A program made the translations under genes and the position numbers. From NCBI RefSeq assembly GCF_008923205.2, contig NZ_WBMS02000017.1, positions 124,001-188,000 of the forward strand: DNA of 64,000 nt, in the 5' to 3' direction. Positions 50,400 through 60,317 of this stretch are shown here, one piece after another. The notes under the pieces are model-generated. The model was not told where the DNA came from and did not search any database. It saw only the letters and a list, made by a program, of their open reading frames with translations. The stretch's first letter is position 1. Every line of letters begins with the position of its first letter. The stretch is from Actinomadura physcomitrii (GTDB lineage Bacteria; Actinomycetota; Actinomycetes; Streptosporangiales; Streptosporangiaceae).

Positions 50400-51560
50400 G
50401 TGGACGTTTTCGAGAGCGCGAGGCTCGGGCCCCTCACCCTGCGGAACCGGGTCGTCAAGGCCGCCACGTTCGAGGGCATGACGCCGGACGCCCTCGTCAC
50501 CGACGACCTGATCGAGTACCACCGGCGGCCGGCCGCCGGGGGAGTGGCGATGACGACCGTCGCCTACTGCGCGGTCGCGCCCGAGGGGCGCACCGAGCGG
50601 CGGCAGATCCACATGCGGCCGGAGGCCGTCCCGGGGCTGCGGCGGCTCACCGACGCGGTCCACGCCGAGGGCGCGGCGGTGTCCGCGCAGATCGGGCACG
50701 CCGGCCCGGTCGCCGACGCGAGCTCCACCAAGATGCGCGCGCTCTCGGCGGGGCGGTTCTTCAACCCGCTCGGGATGCGCTTCACCAAGCCCGCGACGGC
50801 GGAGGACATCGAGCGGGTCACCCGCGCCCACGCCGGCGCGGCGCGGCTGGCGATCGAGGCGGGCTTCGACGCCGTCGAGATCCACTTCGGGCACAACTAC
50901 CTGGCCAGCTCGTTCCTCAGCCCGCGGCTGAACAAGCGCGACGACGCCTACGGCGGGCCGATCGAGAACCGCGCGAAGGTGGCGCTCGGCATCGCCCGCG
51001 CGGTGCGCGCGGAGGTCGGCGACCGGATCGCCGTCACCGCGAAGATCAACATGCGGGACGGCGTGCCGGGCGGGCTGGAGATCGACGACAGCCTGCAGGT
51101 CGCCCGGTGGCTGCAGGAGGAGGGCACCGTCGACGCCCTGGAGCTGACGGCGGGCAGCTCGCTGCTCAACCCGATGTACCTGTTCCGCGGCGGCGCGCCG
51201 GTCAAGGAGTTCGCCGCGAACTTCAAGCAGCCGCTGCGGACGGGCATCCGGATGTCCGGCGACAAGTTCCTGCGCGCCTACCCGTACAAGGACGTGTTCC
51301 TCCTCGAACATGCCCGCCGGTTCCGCGCCGAGCTGGACCTGCCGCTCATCCTGCTCGGCGGCGTCACCGGCCGCGAGACGATGGACAGGGCGATGGCGGA
51401 GGGCTTCCAGTTCGTCGCGATGGGACGCGCGCTGCTGCGCGAGCCCGACCTCGTGAACCGGATCGCGGCCGACCCCGCGACGCGGTCGCTGTGCATCCAC
51501 TGCAACCGCTGCATGCCGACGATCTACACCGGCACGCACTGCCCCGAGATCCCGGCTTGA
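50400..51560 (+). CDS. Old Yellow Enzyme-family NADH:flavin oxidoreductase
   Basis: The start was chosen at GTG 50400 with GGAGG upstream. The 386-aa product is an FMN-dependent OYE barrel: GPLTLRNRVVKAATFEGM at the start, AQIGHAGP, the substrate-binding HFGHNYLASSFLSP (H-x-x-x-Y/N region), LNKRDDAYGGPIENR, and phosphate-binding LLGGVTGRETMDRAMAEGFQF. The C-terminal CIHCNRCMP contains closely spaced Cys residues, but the large C-terminal Fe-S extension of 2,4-dienoyl-CoA reductases is absent. It could reduce an enone intermediate linked to the adjacent steroid genes (inference from position). Confidence 0.8.
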   Translation: MDVFESARLGPLTLRNRVVKAATFEGMTPDALVTDDLIEYHRRPAAGGVAMTTVAYCAVAPEGRTERRQIHMRPEAVPGLRRLTDAVHAEGAAVSAQIGHAGPVADASSTKMRALSAGRFFNPLGMRFTKPATAEDIERVTRAHAGAARLAIEAGFDAVEIHFGHNYLASSFLSPRLNKRDDAYGGPIENRAKVALGIARAVRAEVGDRIAVTAKINMRDGVPGGLEIDDSLQVARWLQEEGTVDALELTAGSSLLNPMYLFRGGAPVKEFAANFKQPLRTGIRMSGDKFLRAYPYKDVFLLEHARRFRAELDLPLILLGGVTGRETMDRAMAEGFQFVAMGRALLREPDLVNRIAADPATRSLCIHCNRCMPTIYTGTHCPEIPA

Positions 51561-51595
51561 CCTGGAGCGGGCTCCAACTCGTAGCGTGGAGCACA
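51557..51595 (+). promoter_or_regulatory. MerR-type promoter (19-bp spacer with central palindrome), leaderless
   Basis: TTGACC (51557-51562) and TAGCGT (51582-51587) are separated by 19 bp. The spacer contains the perfect inverted repeat TGGAGC-GG-GCTCCA (51563-51576). An over-long spacer with a palindrome between -35 and -10 is the hallmark of MerR-family activated promoters. TAGCGT ends seven bases before the ATG at 51595, so the mRNA is probably leaderless. No MerR-family gene is visible in the window. Confidence 0.75.
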
Positions 51596-52581
51596 TGATC
51601 ACTCCGCAACGCAGGATCGATTCGGGTTTCGGGTTCGAGAGCACGGCGCGCGACGTCCTGGCGGGCGTCGACCTGTCCGGGCGGCTGGCCGTCGTGACCG
51701 GCGGCTACTCCGGGCTCGGACTGGAGACGACCCGCGCGCTGGCCGAGGCCGGCGCCCGCGTGGTGGTGCCGGCGCGGCGTCCCGCGGTCGCGAAGGAGGC
51801 GCTGGACGGGATCGCCGGCGCCGAGGTGGACGAGCTGGACCTCGGCGACCTGGAGAGCGTGCGGGGCTTCGCCGACCGGTTCCTGGCGTCCGGCCGCGGC
51901 ATCGACATGATCATCGGCAACGCGGGGGTCATGGCCTGCCCGGAGACGCGGGTCGGGCCGGGCTGGGAGGCGCAGTTCGCCACCAACCACCTCGGCCACT
52001 ACGCGCTGGTGAACCGGCTGTGGCCGGCGGTCCGGCCCGGCGCCCGCGTCGTCGCGGTGTCCTCGCAGGGGCACCACTTCGGCCGGATGCGCTGGGACGA
52101 CCCGCACTTCACCCGCGGCTACGACCGGTGGGAGGCGTACGGGCAGGCGAAGACCGCCAACGTGCTGTTCGCCGTGCACCTGGACGCGCTCGCGAAGGAC
52201 GCCGTGCGCGCGTTCTCCCTCCACCCGGGCAGCATCCTGACGCCGCTGCAGCGGCACATCCCGAAGGAGGACAAGATCGCCTACGGGTGGATCGACGAGG
52301 ACGGGAACGAGATCGCGCAGGGCTTCAAGACCCCGGAGCAGGGCGCCGCGACGGCGGTGTGGGCGGCGACGTCGCCGCGGCTGGCGGGGATGGGCGGCGT
52401 CTACTGCATGGACTGCGACGTCGCCGAACCCACCCCGGCCGGCACGCCGGAGGTGCGCGGCCGCAAGGCCGGCGCGCCCGCGCCCGCGGGCGTCCGGCCC
52501 TACGCGACCGACCCGGACGAGGCCGCGCGGCTGTGGGCGTACTCGGCCGAGCTGACCGGCGTCGACGCGTTCGCGGGGTAG
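51595..52581 (+). CDS. SDR-family oxidoreductase under a MerR-type promoter
   Basis: A 328-aa short-chain dehydrogenase of the WW-oxidoreductase/retinol-dehydrogenase-like subgroup: LAVVTGGYSGLGLETTRALAE (NADP binding), GNAGVMACPE, NHLGHYALVN, catalytic Ser in VAVSSQGHHFG and Y-x-x-x-K in WEAYGQAKTANVLF. The C-terminal extension includes GMGGVYCMDCDVAEPTP. The start is set by the leaderless promoter; GTG 51586 is less likely. The substrate is unknown; MerR-type control points to induction by a small molecule. Confidence 0.8.
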   Translation: MITPQRRIDSGFGFESTARDVLAGVDLSGRLAVVTGGYSGLGLETTRALAEAGARVVVPARRPAVAKEALDGIAGAEVDELDLGDLESVRGFADRFLASGRGIDMIIGNAGVMACPETRVGPGWEAQFATNHLGHYALVNRLWPAVRPGARVVAVSSQGHHFGRMRWDDPHFTRGYDRWEAYGQAKTANVLFAVHLDALAKDAVRAFSLHPGSILTPLQRHIPKEDKIAYGWIDEDGNEIAQGFKTPEQGAATAVWAATSPRLAGMGGVYCMDCDVAEPTPAGTPEVRGRKAGAPAPAGVRPYATDPDEAARLWAYSAELTGVDAFAG

Positions 52582-52672
52582 CGCGCCGGCCGGCCGGGGC
52601 GGGGCCGGGCCCGGCGCCGTTCCCGGCCGTCGGCATAATCCCTGGGGAACGACGACGGCCGAGGGGTGAACG

Positions 52673-53485
52673 ATGATCGACGTGAGCGGCTGGTCGCCGG
52701 AACCGGTGGAGACGGCAGAGGTCATCGGCGCCGCGCCGGCGGCCGCGCTGGCCGGGGTGCTGGACGTCGACCCGCCGGGCGACGAGCTGCCGCCGCTGTG
52801 GCACTGGCTGCACTTCCTCGACCGGCCCGCGCAGCGCGACCTGGGCCCGGACGGCCATCCGCTCGCCGGGCGCTTCCTGCCGCCGATCCCCGACCGGCGG
52901 CGCATGTTCGCCGGCGGCCGGTTCCGCGTCCGCGAGCCGCTGCGGATCGGCGACACCGTCACCCGGCGCACCGAGCTGGCCTCCACGGCACTCAAGCGGG
53001 GACGCAGCGGCGAGATGCTCTTCGTGACCGTCCGCCACGCCTTCCTGCGCGACGGCGCCGAGATCGCCGTCGAGGAGCAGGACCTCGTCTACCGCAGCGG
53101 CGACGCGGCGTCCCGCCCGCCGGAGGTGTCCTTCGAGGCGCCCGAGGTGACGGCCCCGTGGACGCTGCCGGTGACGGCCGACCCGGTGCTGCTGTTCCGG
53201 TTCAGCGCGCTCACCTACAACGCCCACCGCATCCACTACGACGAGGCCTACGCCACCGAGGTCGAGGGACACGGCGGGCTCGTCGTCCACGGCCCGCTGC
53301 TGGCGATCCTGTGCCTCGAACTGCCGCGCAGGGCGGGCCTGAAGGTGACGGAACTGTCGTTCCGCGCCCGCAGGCCCGTCTACGTGCGGCAGCCCTTCAC
53401 GGCGGCCGGCTCGCCGGACGGCGAGCTGTCGATCGAGGCGCCAGGGGGGGTCACCGCGATGACCGCGACGTTTTCGACCGCCTGA
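52673..53485 (+). CDS. MaoC/HTD2-like hotdog hydratase (mesaconyl-C4-CoA hydratase-like)
   Basis: A 270-aa double-hotdog protein. The N-terminal half has LPPLWHWLHFLDRPAQRDLG, GRFLPPIPDRRRMFAGGRF and DTVTRRTELAS. The C-terminal half has LFRFSALTYNAHRIHYDEAYA and GLVVHGPLLAILCLEL. This layout is that of HTD2/mesaconyl-C4-CoA hydratase-like enzymes, which hydrate enoyl thioesters. The role in this strain is unknown. It ends 11 bp from the convergent glpD gene, with a short GCCGC-CTAA-GCGGC hairpin between. Confidence 0.75.
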   Translation: MIDVSGWSPEPVETAEVIGAAPAAALAGVLDVDPPGDELPPLWHWLHFLDRPAQRDLGPDGHPLAGRFLPPIPDRRRMFAGGRFRVREPLRIGDTVTRRTELASTALKRGRSGEMLFVTVRHAFLRDGAEIAVEEQDLVYRSGDAASRPPEVSFEAPEVTAPWTLPVTADPVLLFRFSALTYNAHRIHYDEAYATEVEGHGGLVVHGPLLAILCLELPRRAGLKVTELSFRARRPVYVRQPFTAAGSPDGELSIEAPGGVTAMTATFSTA

Positions 53486-53495
53486 GTGACGCCGC

Positions 53496-55160
53496 CTAAG
53501 CGGCCGTGACCGGCGGGTCGACTACGGCCGGCCCGTCGCGGCGCTCCGCCCTGATCCGCAGGACGTACCGCTTCACCTCGTCGGCGGCGTCCTCGCGGCT
53601 CCAGCCCAGCCGCGGCGCGAGCAGGGCGGCGACGTGCGCCGCCGCGGCGAGGCCGCCGTCCCACTCCTCGATCGACACCCGCAGCCGCCGCGCGAGGACG
53701 TCCTCCAGGTGCAGGGCGCCCTCGTGCGTCACCGCGTAGACGGCCTCGGCGCACAGGTAGTCCTCCGCGCCGGGGATCGGGGCGCCCAGCTCCGGCTCGG
53801 CGGCGACCAGGTCGAGCACGTCCTGCGCGCACGACCCGTACCGGCGCAGCAGGTGCTCGATCCGCGCGACGTGCAGCCCGGAGCGGGCGGCGAGCCGGCG
53901 CCGCTCGTTCCACAGCACCTCGAAGCCGTCCGCGCCGAGGATCGGCAGCCGCCCGGTGACCGACGCGGGCACCGACTCGTCCAGGCCCTCGGCGACCACG
54001 TCGACCGCGTCGCGCGCCATGACCCGGTAGGTGGTGAACTTGCCGCCGGTGACGACGACCAGCCCCGGCACCGGCTCGGCGACGGCGTGCTCGCGCGACA
54101 GCCGCGCGGTGTCGTCCACCTCGCCGGACAGCAGCGGCCGCAGCCCCGCGTACACGCCTTCGACGTCGTTCATGGTGAGCGGCGTGCGCAGCACCGCGTT
54201 CACGCGCTCCAGCAGGTAGCCGATGTCGGTGTGGTCGGCGACCGGCTCGTCCGGACCGTCGTCGTGCGGGGTGTCGGTCGTCCCGACCAGCCAGTGCCGG
54301 CCCCACGGGATGATGAACAGCACGCTGCGCTCGGTCCGGGTGATCAGCCCGGTGCCCATCGGGATCCGGTCGCGCGGCACCACCAGGTGGACGCCCTTGG
54401 ACGCGCGCACCGCGAACGCCGCGCGCGCCCCGGTCATCGCCTGCGCGCCGTCCGTCCACACGCCGGTCGCGCAGACGACCCGGCGGGCCCGGACGGTGAT
54501 CTCCCGCCCGCCCTCCAGGTCCACGACGCGCGCGCCGGTGACCCGCTCGCCCTCGCGCAGGAACCCGGTCACCTCGGCGCGGGTGGCGACCCTGGCGCCG
54601 TACCGGGCGGCGGTGCGGGCGACCATCATCGTGTAGCGGGCGTCGTCCACCTGCGCGTCGTAGTACTGGATCGCGCCGACGAGCGCGTCCGAGCGCAGGG
54701 CCGGCGCCTCCCGCAGCGCGCCGCGCCGGGTGAGCTGCCGGTGCCGGGGCAGCGACCGGGCACCGCCCATCGTGTCGTACAGGGTCACGCCGGCGCTGAC
54801 GTACGCCCGCTCCCACACCCGGTTGCGCAGCGGGTACAGGAACTGGACGGGCCGCACCAGGTGCGGCGCGAGCCGGTGCAGCAGCAGGGCGCGCTCCCGC
54901 AGCGCCTCGCGGACCAGCCCGAAGTCGCGCTGCTCCAGATAGCGGAGCCCGCCGTGGATCAGCTTGCTGGAGCGGCTGGAGGTGCCGGCCGCCCAGTCGC
55001 GCGCCTCCACCAGGGCCACGGACAGGCCCCGGGAGACCGCGTCGAGCGCGGCGCCCGCGCCGACGATGCCGCCGCCGACGACCAGGACGTCGAACTCGTT
55101 CTCGGCCAGGGCGCGCAGGGTGTCCTCGCGGTACGCAGGGCCGAGGGCTACGGATGTCAC
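53496..55160 (-). CDS. glpD: Glycerol-3-phosphate dehydrogenase (FAD)
   Basis: A 554-aa flavoprotein from a GTG start. The N-terminal FAD-binding motif is VLVVGGGIVGAGAALDAVSRG, followed by SSRSSKLIHGGLRYLEQ typical of GlpD/GlpA. Further conserved parts are YYDAQVDDARYTMMVARTA, IPWGRHWLVGTTDTPHD and TGGKFTTYRVMARDAVD. The C-terminal DAO_C-like domain spans about residues 400-530. It oxidises glycerol-3-phosphate to dihydroxyacetone phosphate at the membrane. Third gene of the glpF-glpK-glpD operon. Confidence 0.95.
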   Translation of the reverse strand: MTSVALGPAYREDTLRALAENEFDVLVVGGGIVGAGAALDAVSRGLSVALVEARDWAAGTSSRSSKLIHGGLRYLEQRDFGLVREALRERALLLHRLAPHLVRPVQFLYPLRNRVWERAYVSAGVTLYDTMGGARSLPRHRQLTRRGALREAPALRSDALVGAIQYYDAQVDDARYTMMVARTAARYGARVATRAEVTGFLREGERVTGARVVDLEGGREITVRARRVVCATGVWTDGAQAMTGARAAFAVRASKGVHLVVPRDRIPMGTGLITRTERSVLFIIPWGRHWLVGTTDTPHDDGPDEPVADHTDIGYLLERVNAVLRTPLTMNDVEGVYAGLRPLLSGEVDDTARLSREHAVAEPVPGLVVVTGGKFTTYRVMARDAVDVVAEGLDESVPASVTGRLPILGADGFEVLWNERRRLAARSGLHVARIEHLLRRYGSCAQDVLDLVAAEPELGAPIPGAEDYLCAEAVYAVTHEGALHLEDVLARRLRVSIEEWDGGLAAAAHVAALLAPRLGWSREDAADEVKRYVLRIRAERRDGPAVVDPPVTAA

Positions 55161-55252
55161 TGCATGCTCCCGATGAGGGGTGATCGGTCAGGTGGGTGCG
55201 GGCGGGGCCGGCGCCGGTCGCCGGCCCCGCCGCGCGCGTGTCCCGGCCGGGT

Positions 55253-56770
55253 CTAGTCGACGTCGACCCAGTCGAGGGTTCGGTTGACGGCCTTCTTCCA
55301 GCCGGCGTAGCCCTTCTCGCGCTGCTCGTCGTCCCAGGTGGGCTGCCAGCGCTTGTCCTCGTTCCAGTTCTGGCGCAGCTCGTCGGTGGTGTTCCAGAAC
55401 CCGACGGCGAGGCCGGCGGCATAGGCGGCGCCGAGCGCGGTGGTCTCGGCGACCACCGGCCGCGACACCGGGACGCCGAGGATGTCGGCCTGCATCTGCA
55501 TGCACAGCTCGTTGGCGGTGATCCCGCCGTCGACCTTGAGCGTGTCGAGGGCGACGCCGGAGTCCTCGCGCATCGCCTCGACGACGTCCCGCGACTGGTA
55601 GCAGATCGACTCGAGGGTGGCGCGGGCCAGATGGGCGTTGGTGTTGAACCGCGACAGCCCGACGATCGCGCCGCGCGCGTCCGACCGCCAGTAGGGGGCG
55701 AACAGGCCGGAGAACGCGGGGACGAAGTACACGCCGCCGTTGTCCTCGACCTGCCGGGCGAGCGCCTCGCTCTGCGCGGCGCCGGAGATGATGCCGAGCT
55801 GGTCGCGCAGCCACTGCACCGCCGACCCCGTCACCGCGATCGAGCCCTCCAGCGCGTACACCGGCTTCTCGGACCCGAGCTGGTAGCAGACCGTGGTCAG
55901 CAGCCCGTTCTTCGACCGCACCGGCTCGTTGCCCGTGTTGAGCAGCAGGAAGTTGCCGGTGCCGTAGGTGTTCTTGGCCTCGCCGGGCGCGAAGCACACC
56001 TGCCCGACCGTCGCGGCCTGCTGGTCGCCGAGCGCCGCCGTCAGCGGGACCTCGCCGCCGAGCGGGCCGTCCGGGCGCGTCAGGCCGTAGGCCTCCGCCG
56101 TCGAGGACGGTTTGATCTGCGGCAGCATGGCGCGCGGGATGCCGAAGAACGACAGCAGCTCGTCGTCCCAGTCGAGGGTCTCCAGGTCCATCAGCATGGT
56201 GCGGCTGGCGTTGGTGACGTCGGTGACGTGCACGCCGCCGTCCGTCCCGCCGGTGAGGTTCCACAGCACCCAGCTGTCGGTCGTCCCGAAGACCGCGTCG
56301 CCGCGCTCGGCCGCCTCCCGGACCCCGTCGACGTTCTCCAGGATCCACTGGATCTTGCCGCCGGAGAAGTAGGTGGCGGGCGGCAGCCCCGCCTTGCGCC
56401 GGATGACGTCGCCCTTGCCCTCGCGCTCGAGGGCCGAGGCGATGCGGTCGGTGCGGGTGTCCTGCCAGACGATCGCGTTGAAGTAGGGCCGTCCGGTGCG
56501 GCGGTCCCACACCAGCGTCGTCTCGCGCTGGTTGGTGATGCCGAACGCGGCGAGGTCGGCATGGGTCAGGTTCGCCTTGTTCAGCGTCGTCTGGATGACC
56601 GCGCGGGTGCGCTCCCAGATCTCGGTGGGGTTGTGCTCGACCCAGCCGGCCTGGGGCAGGATCTGCTCGTGCTCGAGCTGGTGGCGGGCGATCTCGTTGC
56701 CGCCGTGATCGAAGATCATGAAGCGGGTGCTCGTGGTGCCCTGGTCGAGCGCTCCGACGAAGTCAGCCAT
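55253..56770 (-). CDS. glpK: Glycerol kinase
   Basis: A 505-aa FGGY kinase: GALDQGTTSTRFMIFDHGG (phosphate-binding), AFGITNQRETTLVWDRRTG, GVHVTDVTNASRTMLMDLET, ALGDQQAATVGQ, YGTGNFLLLNTG and VDGGITANELCMQMQADILG. It starts at an ATG with GGAGA upstream. It phosphorylates glycerol imported by GlpF. A second, clearly homologous kinase lies at 58769 on the other strand. Confidence 0.95.
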   Translation of the reverse strand: MADFVGALDQGTTSTRFMIFDHGGNEIARHQLEHEQILPQAGWVEHNPTEIWERTRAVIQTTLNKANLTHADLAAFGITNQRETTLVWDRRTGRPYFNAIVWQDTRTDRIASALEREGKGDVIRRKAGLPPATYFSGGKIQWILENVDGVREAAERGDAVFGTTDSWVLWNLTGGTDGGVHVTDVTNASRTMLMDLETLDWDDELLSFFGIPRAMLPQIKPSSTAEAYGLTRPDGPLGGEVPLTAALGDQQAATVGQVCFAPGEAKNTYGTGNFLLLNTGNEPVRSKNGLLTTVCYQLGSEKPVYALEGSIAVTGSAVQWLRDQLGIISGAAQSEALARQVEDNGGVYFVPAFSGLFAPYWRSDARGAIVGLSRFNTNAHLARATLESICYQSRDVVEAMREDSGVALDTLKVDGGITANELCMQMQADILGVPVSRPVVAETTALGAAYAAGLAVGFWNTTDELRQNWNEDKRWQPTWDDEQREKGYAGWKKAVNRTLDWVDVD

Positions 56771-56832
56771 GTGCGGAATCTCCAGTGGGAAGGGCCTGCG
56801 GACGGGTGCGTGAGCCGATCATGCGTGTTGCT

Positions 56833-56854
56833 TGTGGGGGGACGCCCCCCCACA
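56833..56854 (-). other. Hairpin between glpF and glpK
   Basis: TGTGGGGGG (56833-56841) pairs perfectly with CCCCCCACA (56846-56854). Its location inside the operon suggests partial termination or mRNA processing that would set glpF above glpK expression. The flank reads TTCGCTTCGCTC, like the hairpin after fadA6. Confidence 0.5.
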
Positions 56855-56872
56855 CCCCCCGGTTCGCTTCGC

Positions 56873-57697
56873 TCATGCCGTTTCATACTCCGGCTCGGGC
56901 TTGGCGACGTCCTGCTCGGCATCGTCGGACGGCAGGAACCAGCCGATCAGCAGCTTGTACAGGCCGGCGCCGAGCACGCCGCCGATGAGCGGGGCGACGA
57001 TCGGCACCCAGAAGTACAGGTCCCCGTTCTGGTCCTTCCAGGCGCCGCCGTATCCGGTGATGAACTGCGCGAGCCGCGGCCCGAAGTCGCGCGCCGGGTT
57101 GATCGCGTACCCCGCGTCCGAGCCGAACGCCATGCCGATCGCCACGACCAGCAGCCCGATCAGGAACGGGCCGAGGTTGGCCAGCGGCGGCGCGTTGCGC
57201 GCGTCGGTCAGCGCCTTGATGACGAACAGCAGGATCGCGGTGCCGATGACCTGGTCGCGGAACGCGCCCCAGGTGCCGACGGGCAGCGTCCCGTTGCCCG
57301 GCAGCGTCGAGAAGACGCCCTGGGTCTTGATGGTGTGGCCCGGGTCGACCTTGGCCAGGATCTCGCTGTAGTTCCAGCGGACGATCAGCGCCGCGATGAA
57401 CGCCCCCGCGGTCTGCGCGGCGACGTAGGGCGCCACCTTCCGCCAGGAGAACTCCTTGAACGCGGCCAGCGCGACCGTCACCGCGGGGTTGAGGTGGGCG
57501 CCGCTGATCCGCGCGGCGACGTAGACGCCGAGCGTGACGCCGAGCCCCCAGGCCCAGGCGATGCTGTCGTGGTCGCCGATGTCGGCCCCGGCGACCTGCG
57601 CGACGACGCCGACCCCGAACAGGATCAGGATCATCGTCCCGGCGAACTCGGCGGCGAGCTCACCGGCCAGGGGTGGGAATTTCCGGCGTTCCGCCAT
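56873..57697 (-). CDS. glpF: Glycerol facilitator (aquaglyceroporin)
   Basis: A 274-aa MIP-family channel starting at ATG 57697 with GAGGAG upstream. It has six membrane helices plus the two half-helices bearing NPA in GAHLNPAVTVAL and YAINPARDFGPRLAQ. The Asp after the second NPAR is the glycerol-facilitator signature. It is first in the glpFKD operon, divergent from the GylR-like regulator. The open frame upstream of this start is a shadow of the glpK2 strand. Confidence 0.95.
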   Translation of the reverse strand: MAERRKFPPLAGELAAEFAGTMILILFGVGVVAQVAGADIGDHDSIAWAWGLGVTLGVYVAARISGAHLNPAVTVALAAFKEFSWRKVAPYVAAQTAGAFIAALIVRWNYSEILAKVDPGHTIKTQGVFSTLPGNGTLPVGTWGAFRDQVIGTAILLFVIKALTDARNAPPLANLGPFLIGLLVVAIGMAFGSDAGYAINPARDFGPRLAQFITGYGGAWKDQNGDLYFWVPIVAPLIGGVLGAGLYKLLIGWFLPSDDAEQDVAKPEPEYETA

Positions 57698-57787
57698 GTC
57701 TGTGCTCCTCGGCTGCGGGGGTGGACGCGAAGCCTCATGAGGCTGGCCAGAACGTAAGACGCGGACGACCCGGAAACAACGGAGGGC

Positions 57788-57918
57788 TGCCGACAATGTC
57801 GAACACTTTCCCCACCGCCCGGCGCCGGTTACCCTCCCCCCTGTGCACCAGATCACAGAATCCGGGCAGTTCGGGACGGAAACGGCGTTGATGACGACGG
57901 CTGCCGACATTGTCGGCA
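57788..57918. promoter_or_regulatory. Two GylR-type operators in the glpF/gylR intergenic region
   Basis: TGCCGACATTGTCGGCA (57902-57918) is a perfect 17-bp palindrome just upstream of the regulator gene. TGCCGACAATGTCGAAC (57788-57804) is a second, slightly imperfect copy nearer glpF. Two matching palindromes between divergent genes are expected for an IclR-family repressor controlling both. Confidence 0.75.
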
Positions 57919-57946
57919 CCCTGGCCGGAGAACTAGCATCGGATTC

Positions 57947-58714
57947 ATGCCCGGACCTGTGCAGTCGATCGAGCGGGCCGCCGCGATCCTGCGGCTGCTC
58001 GCCGCCAGCTCCGGCCGGCTCGGCGTCGGCGAGATCGCCAGCTCGCTCGGGCTCGCCCGCGGCACCGCGCACGGGATCCTGCGCACCCTGGAGCGGGTCG
58101 GCTTCGTCGAGCAGGACGGCGGCACCGGAAAGTACCAGCTCGGCGCCGCCCTGCTCCACCTCGGCACCAGCTACCTGGACGTCAACGAGCTGCGCTCCCG
58201 GGCGATCAACTGGGCCGACGCGCTCGCCTCGCGCAGCGGCGAGGCCGTCCGGATCGGCACCCTGCTCGACGGGAAGGTCCTGGTCGTCCACCACGTCTTC
58301 CGGCCCGACGACACCCTGCAGGCGCTGGACGTCGGGTCTCTGCTGCCGCTGCACGCCACCGCGCTCGGCAAGGCGCTGCTGGCGCACGACGCCAACGCGG
58401 CGGCGTCCATCCGCGACACCGAGCTGGAGTCCTACTGCCGCCGGACGATCACCGATCCGCGCCTGCTCGCACGGGCCGCCACCCGGGTCCGGGAGAACGG
58501 CTGGGCGGCCGAGGTCGAGGAGCTGTCCATCGGCGAGGCCGGCATCGCCGCCCCGATCCGCGGGTACGGGGGACTCGTTGTCGGGGCCATCGGGATCTCC
58601 GGCGCGGTCGAGCGGATCTGCGACACCGGCCGCGTCCCCGAGCCCCGGCTGGTGGCGTTCGTGCGGGACGCGGCCCGCGCCGTCTCCCGCGACCTCGGCG
58701 GCTCGCGGTGGTGA
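57947..58714 (+). CDS. gylR: IclR-family regulator, GylR-like
   Basis: A 255-aa protein. The N-terminal winged HTH (about residues 5-65) reads QSIERAAAILRLLAASSGR and GLARGTAHGILRTLERVGFVEQ. The IclR effector domain (about 75-250) has LLPLHATALGKALLAHD and SIGEAGIAAPIRGYGG. Similar regulators (GylR) repress the glycerol operon of Streptomyces and respond to glycerol-3-phosphate. Here it is divergent from glpF, and palindromic operators lie between. It is followed 54 bp later by glpK2. Confidence 0.85.
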   Translation: MPGPVQSIERAAAILRLLAASSGRLGVGEIASSLGLARGTAHGILRTLERVGFVEQDGGTGKYQLGAALLHLGTSYLDVNELRSRAINWADALASRSGEAVRIGTLLDGKVLVVHHVFRPDDTLQALDVGSLLPLHATALGKALLAHDANAAASIRDTELESYCRRTITDPRLLARAATRVRENGWAAEVEELSIGEAGIAAPIRGYGGLVVGAIGISGAVERICDTGRVPEPRLVAFVRDAARAVSRDLGGSRW

Positions 58715-58768
58715 CGCGCGAGGGCCGCTGGTGACGGGGAAGGGGCACACCGGGGGAGAGGGCGCAAC

Positions 58769-60295
<1,527 letters not shown>

Positions 60296-60317
60296 CCGGG
60301 CCCGCCGCGCCGCGGTG

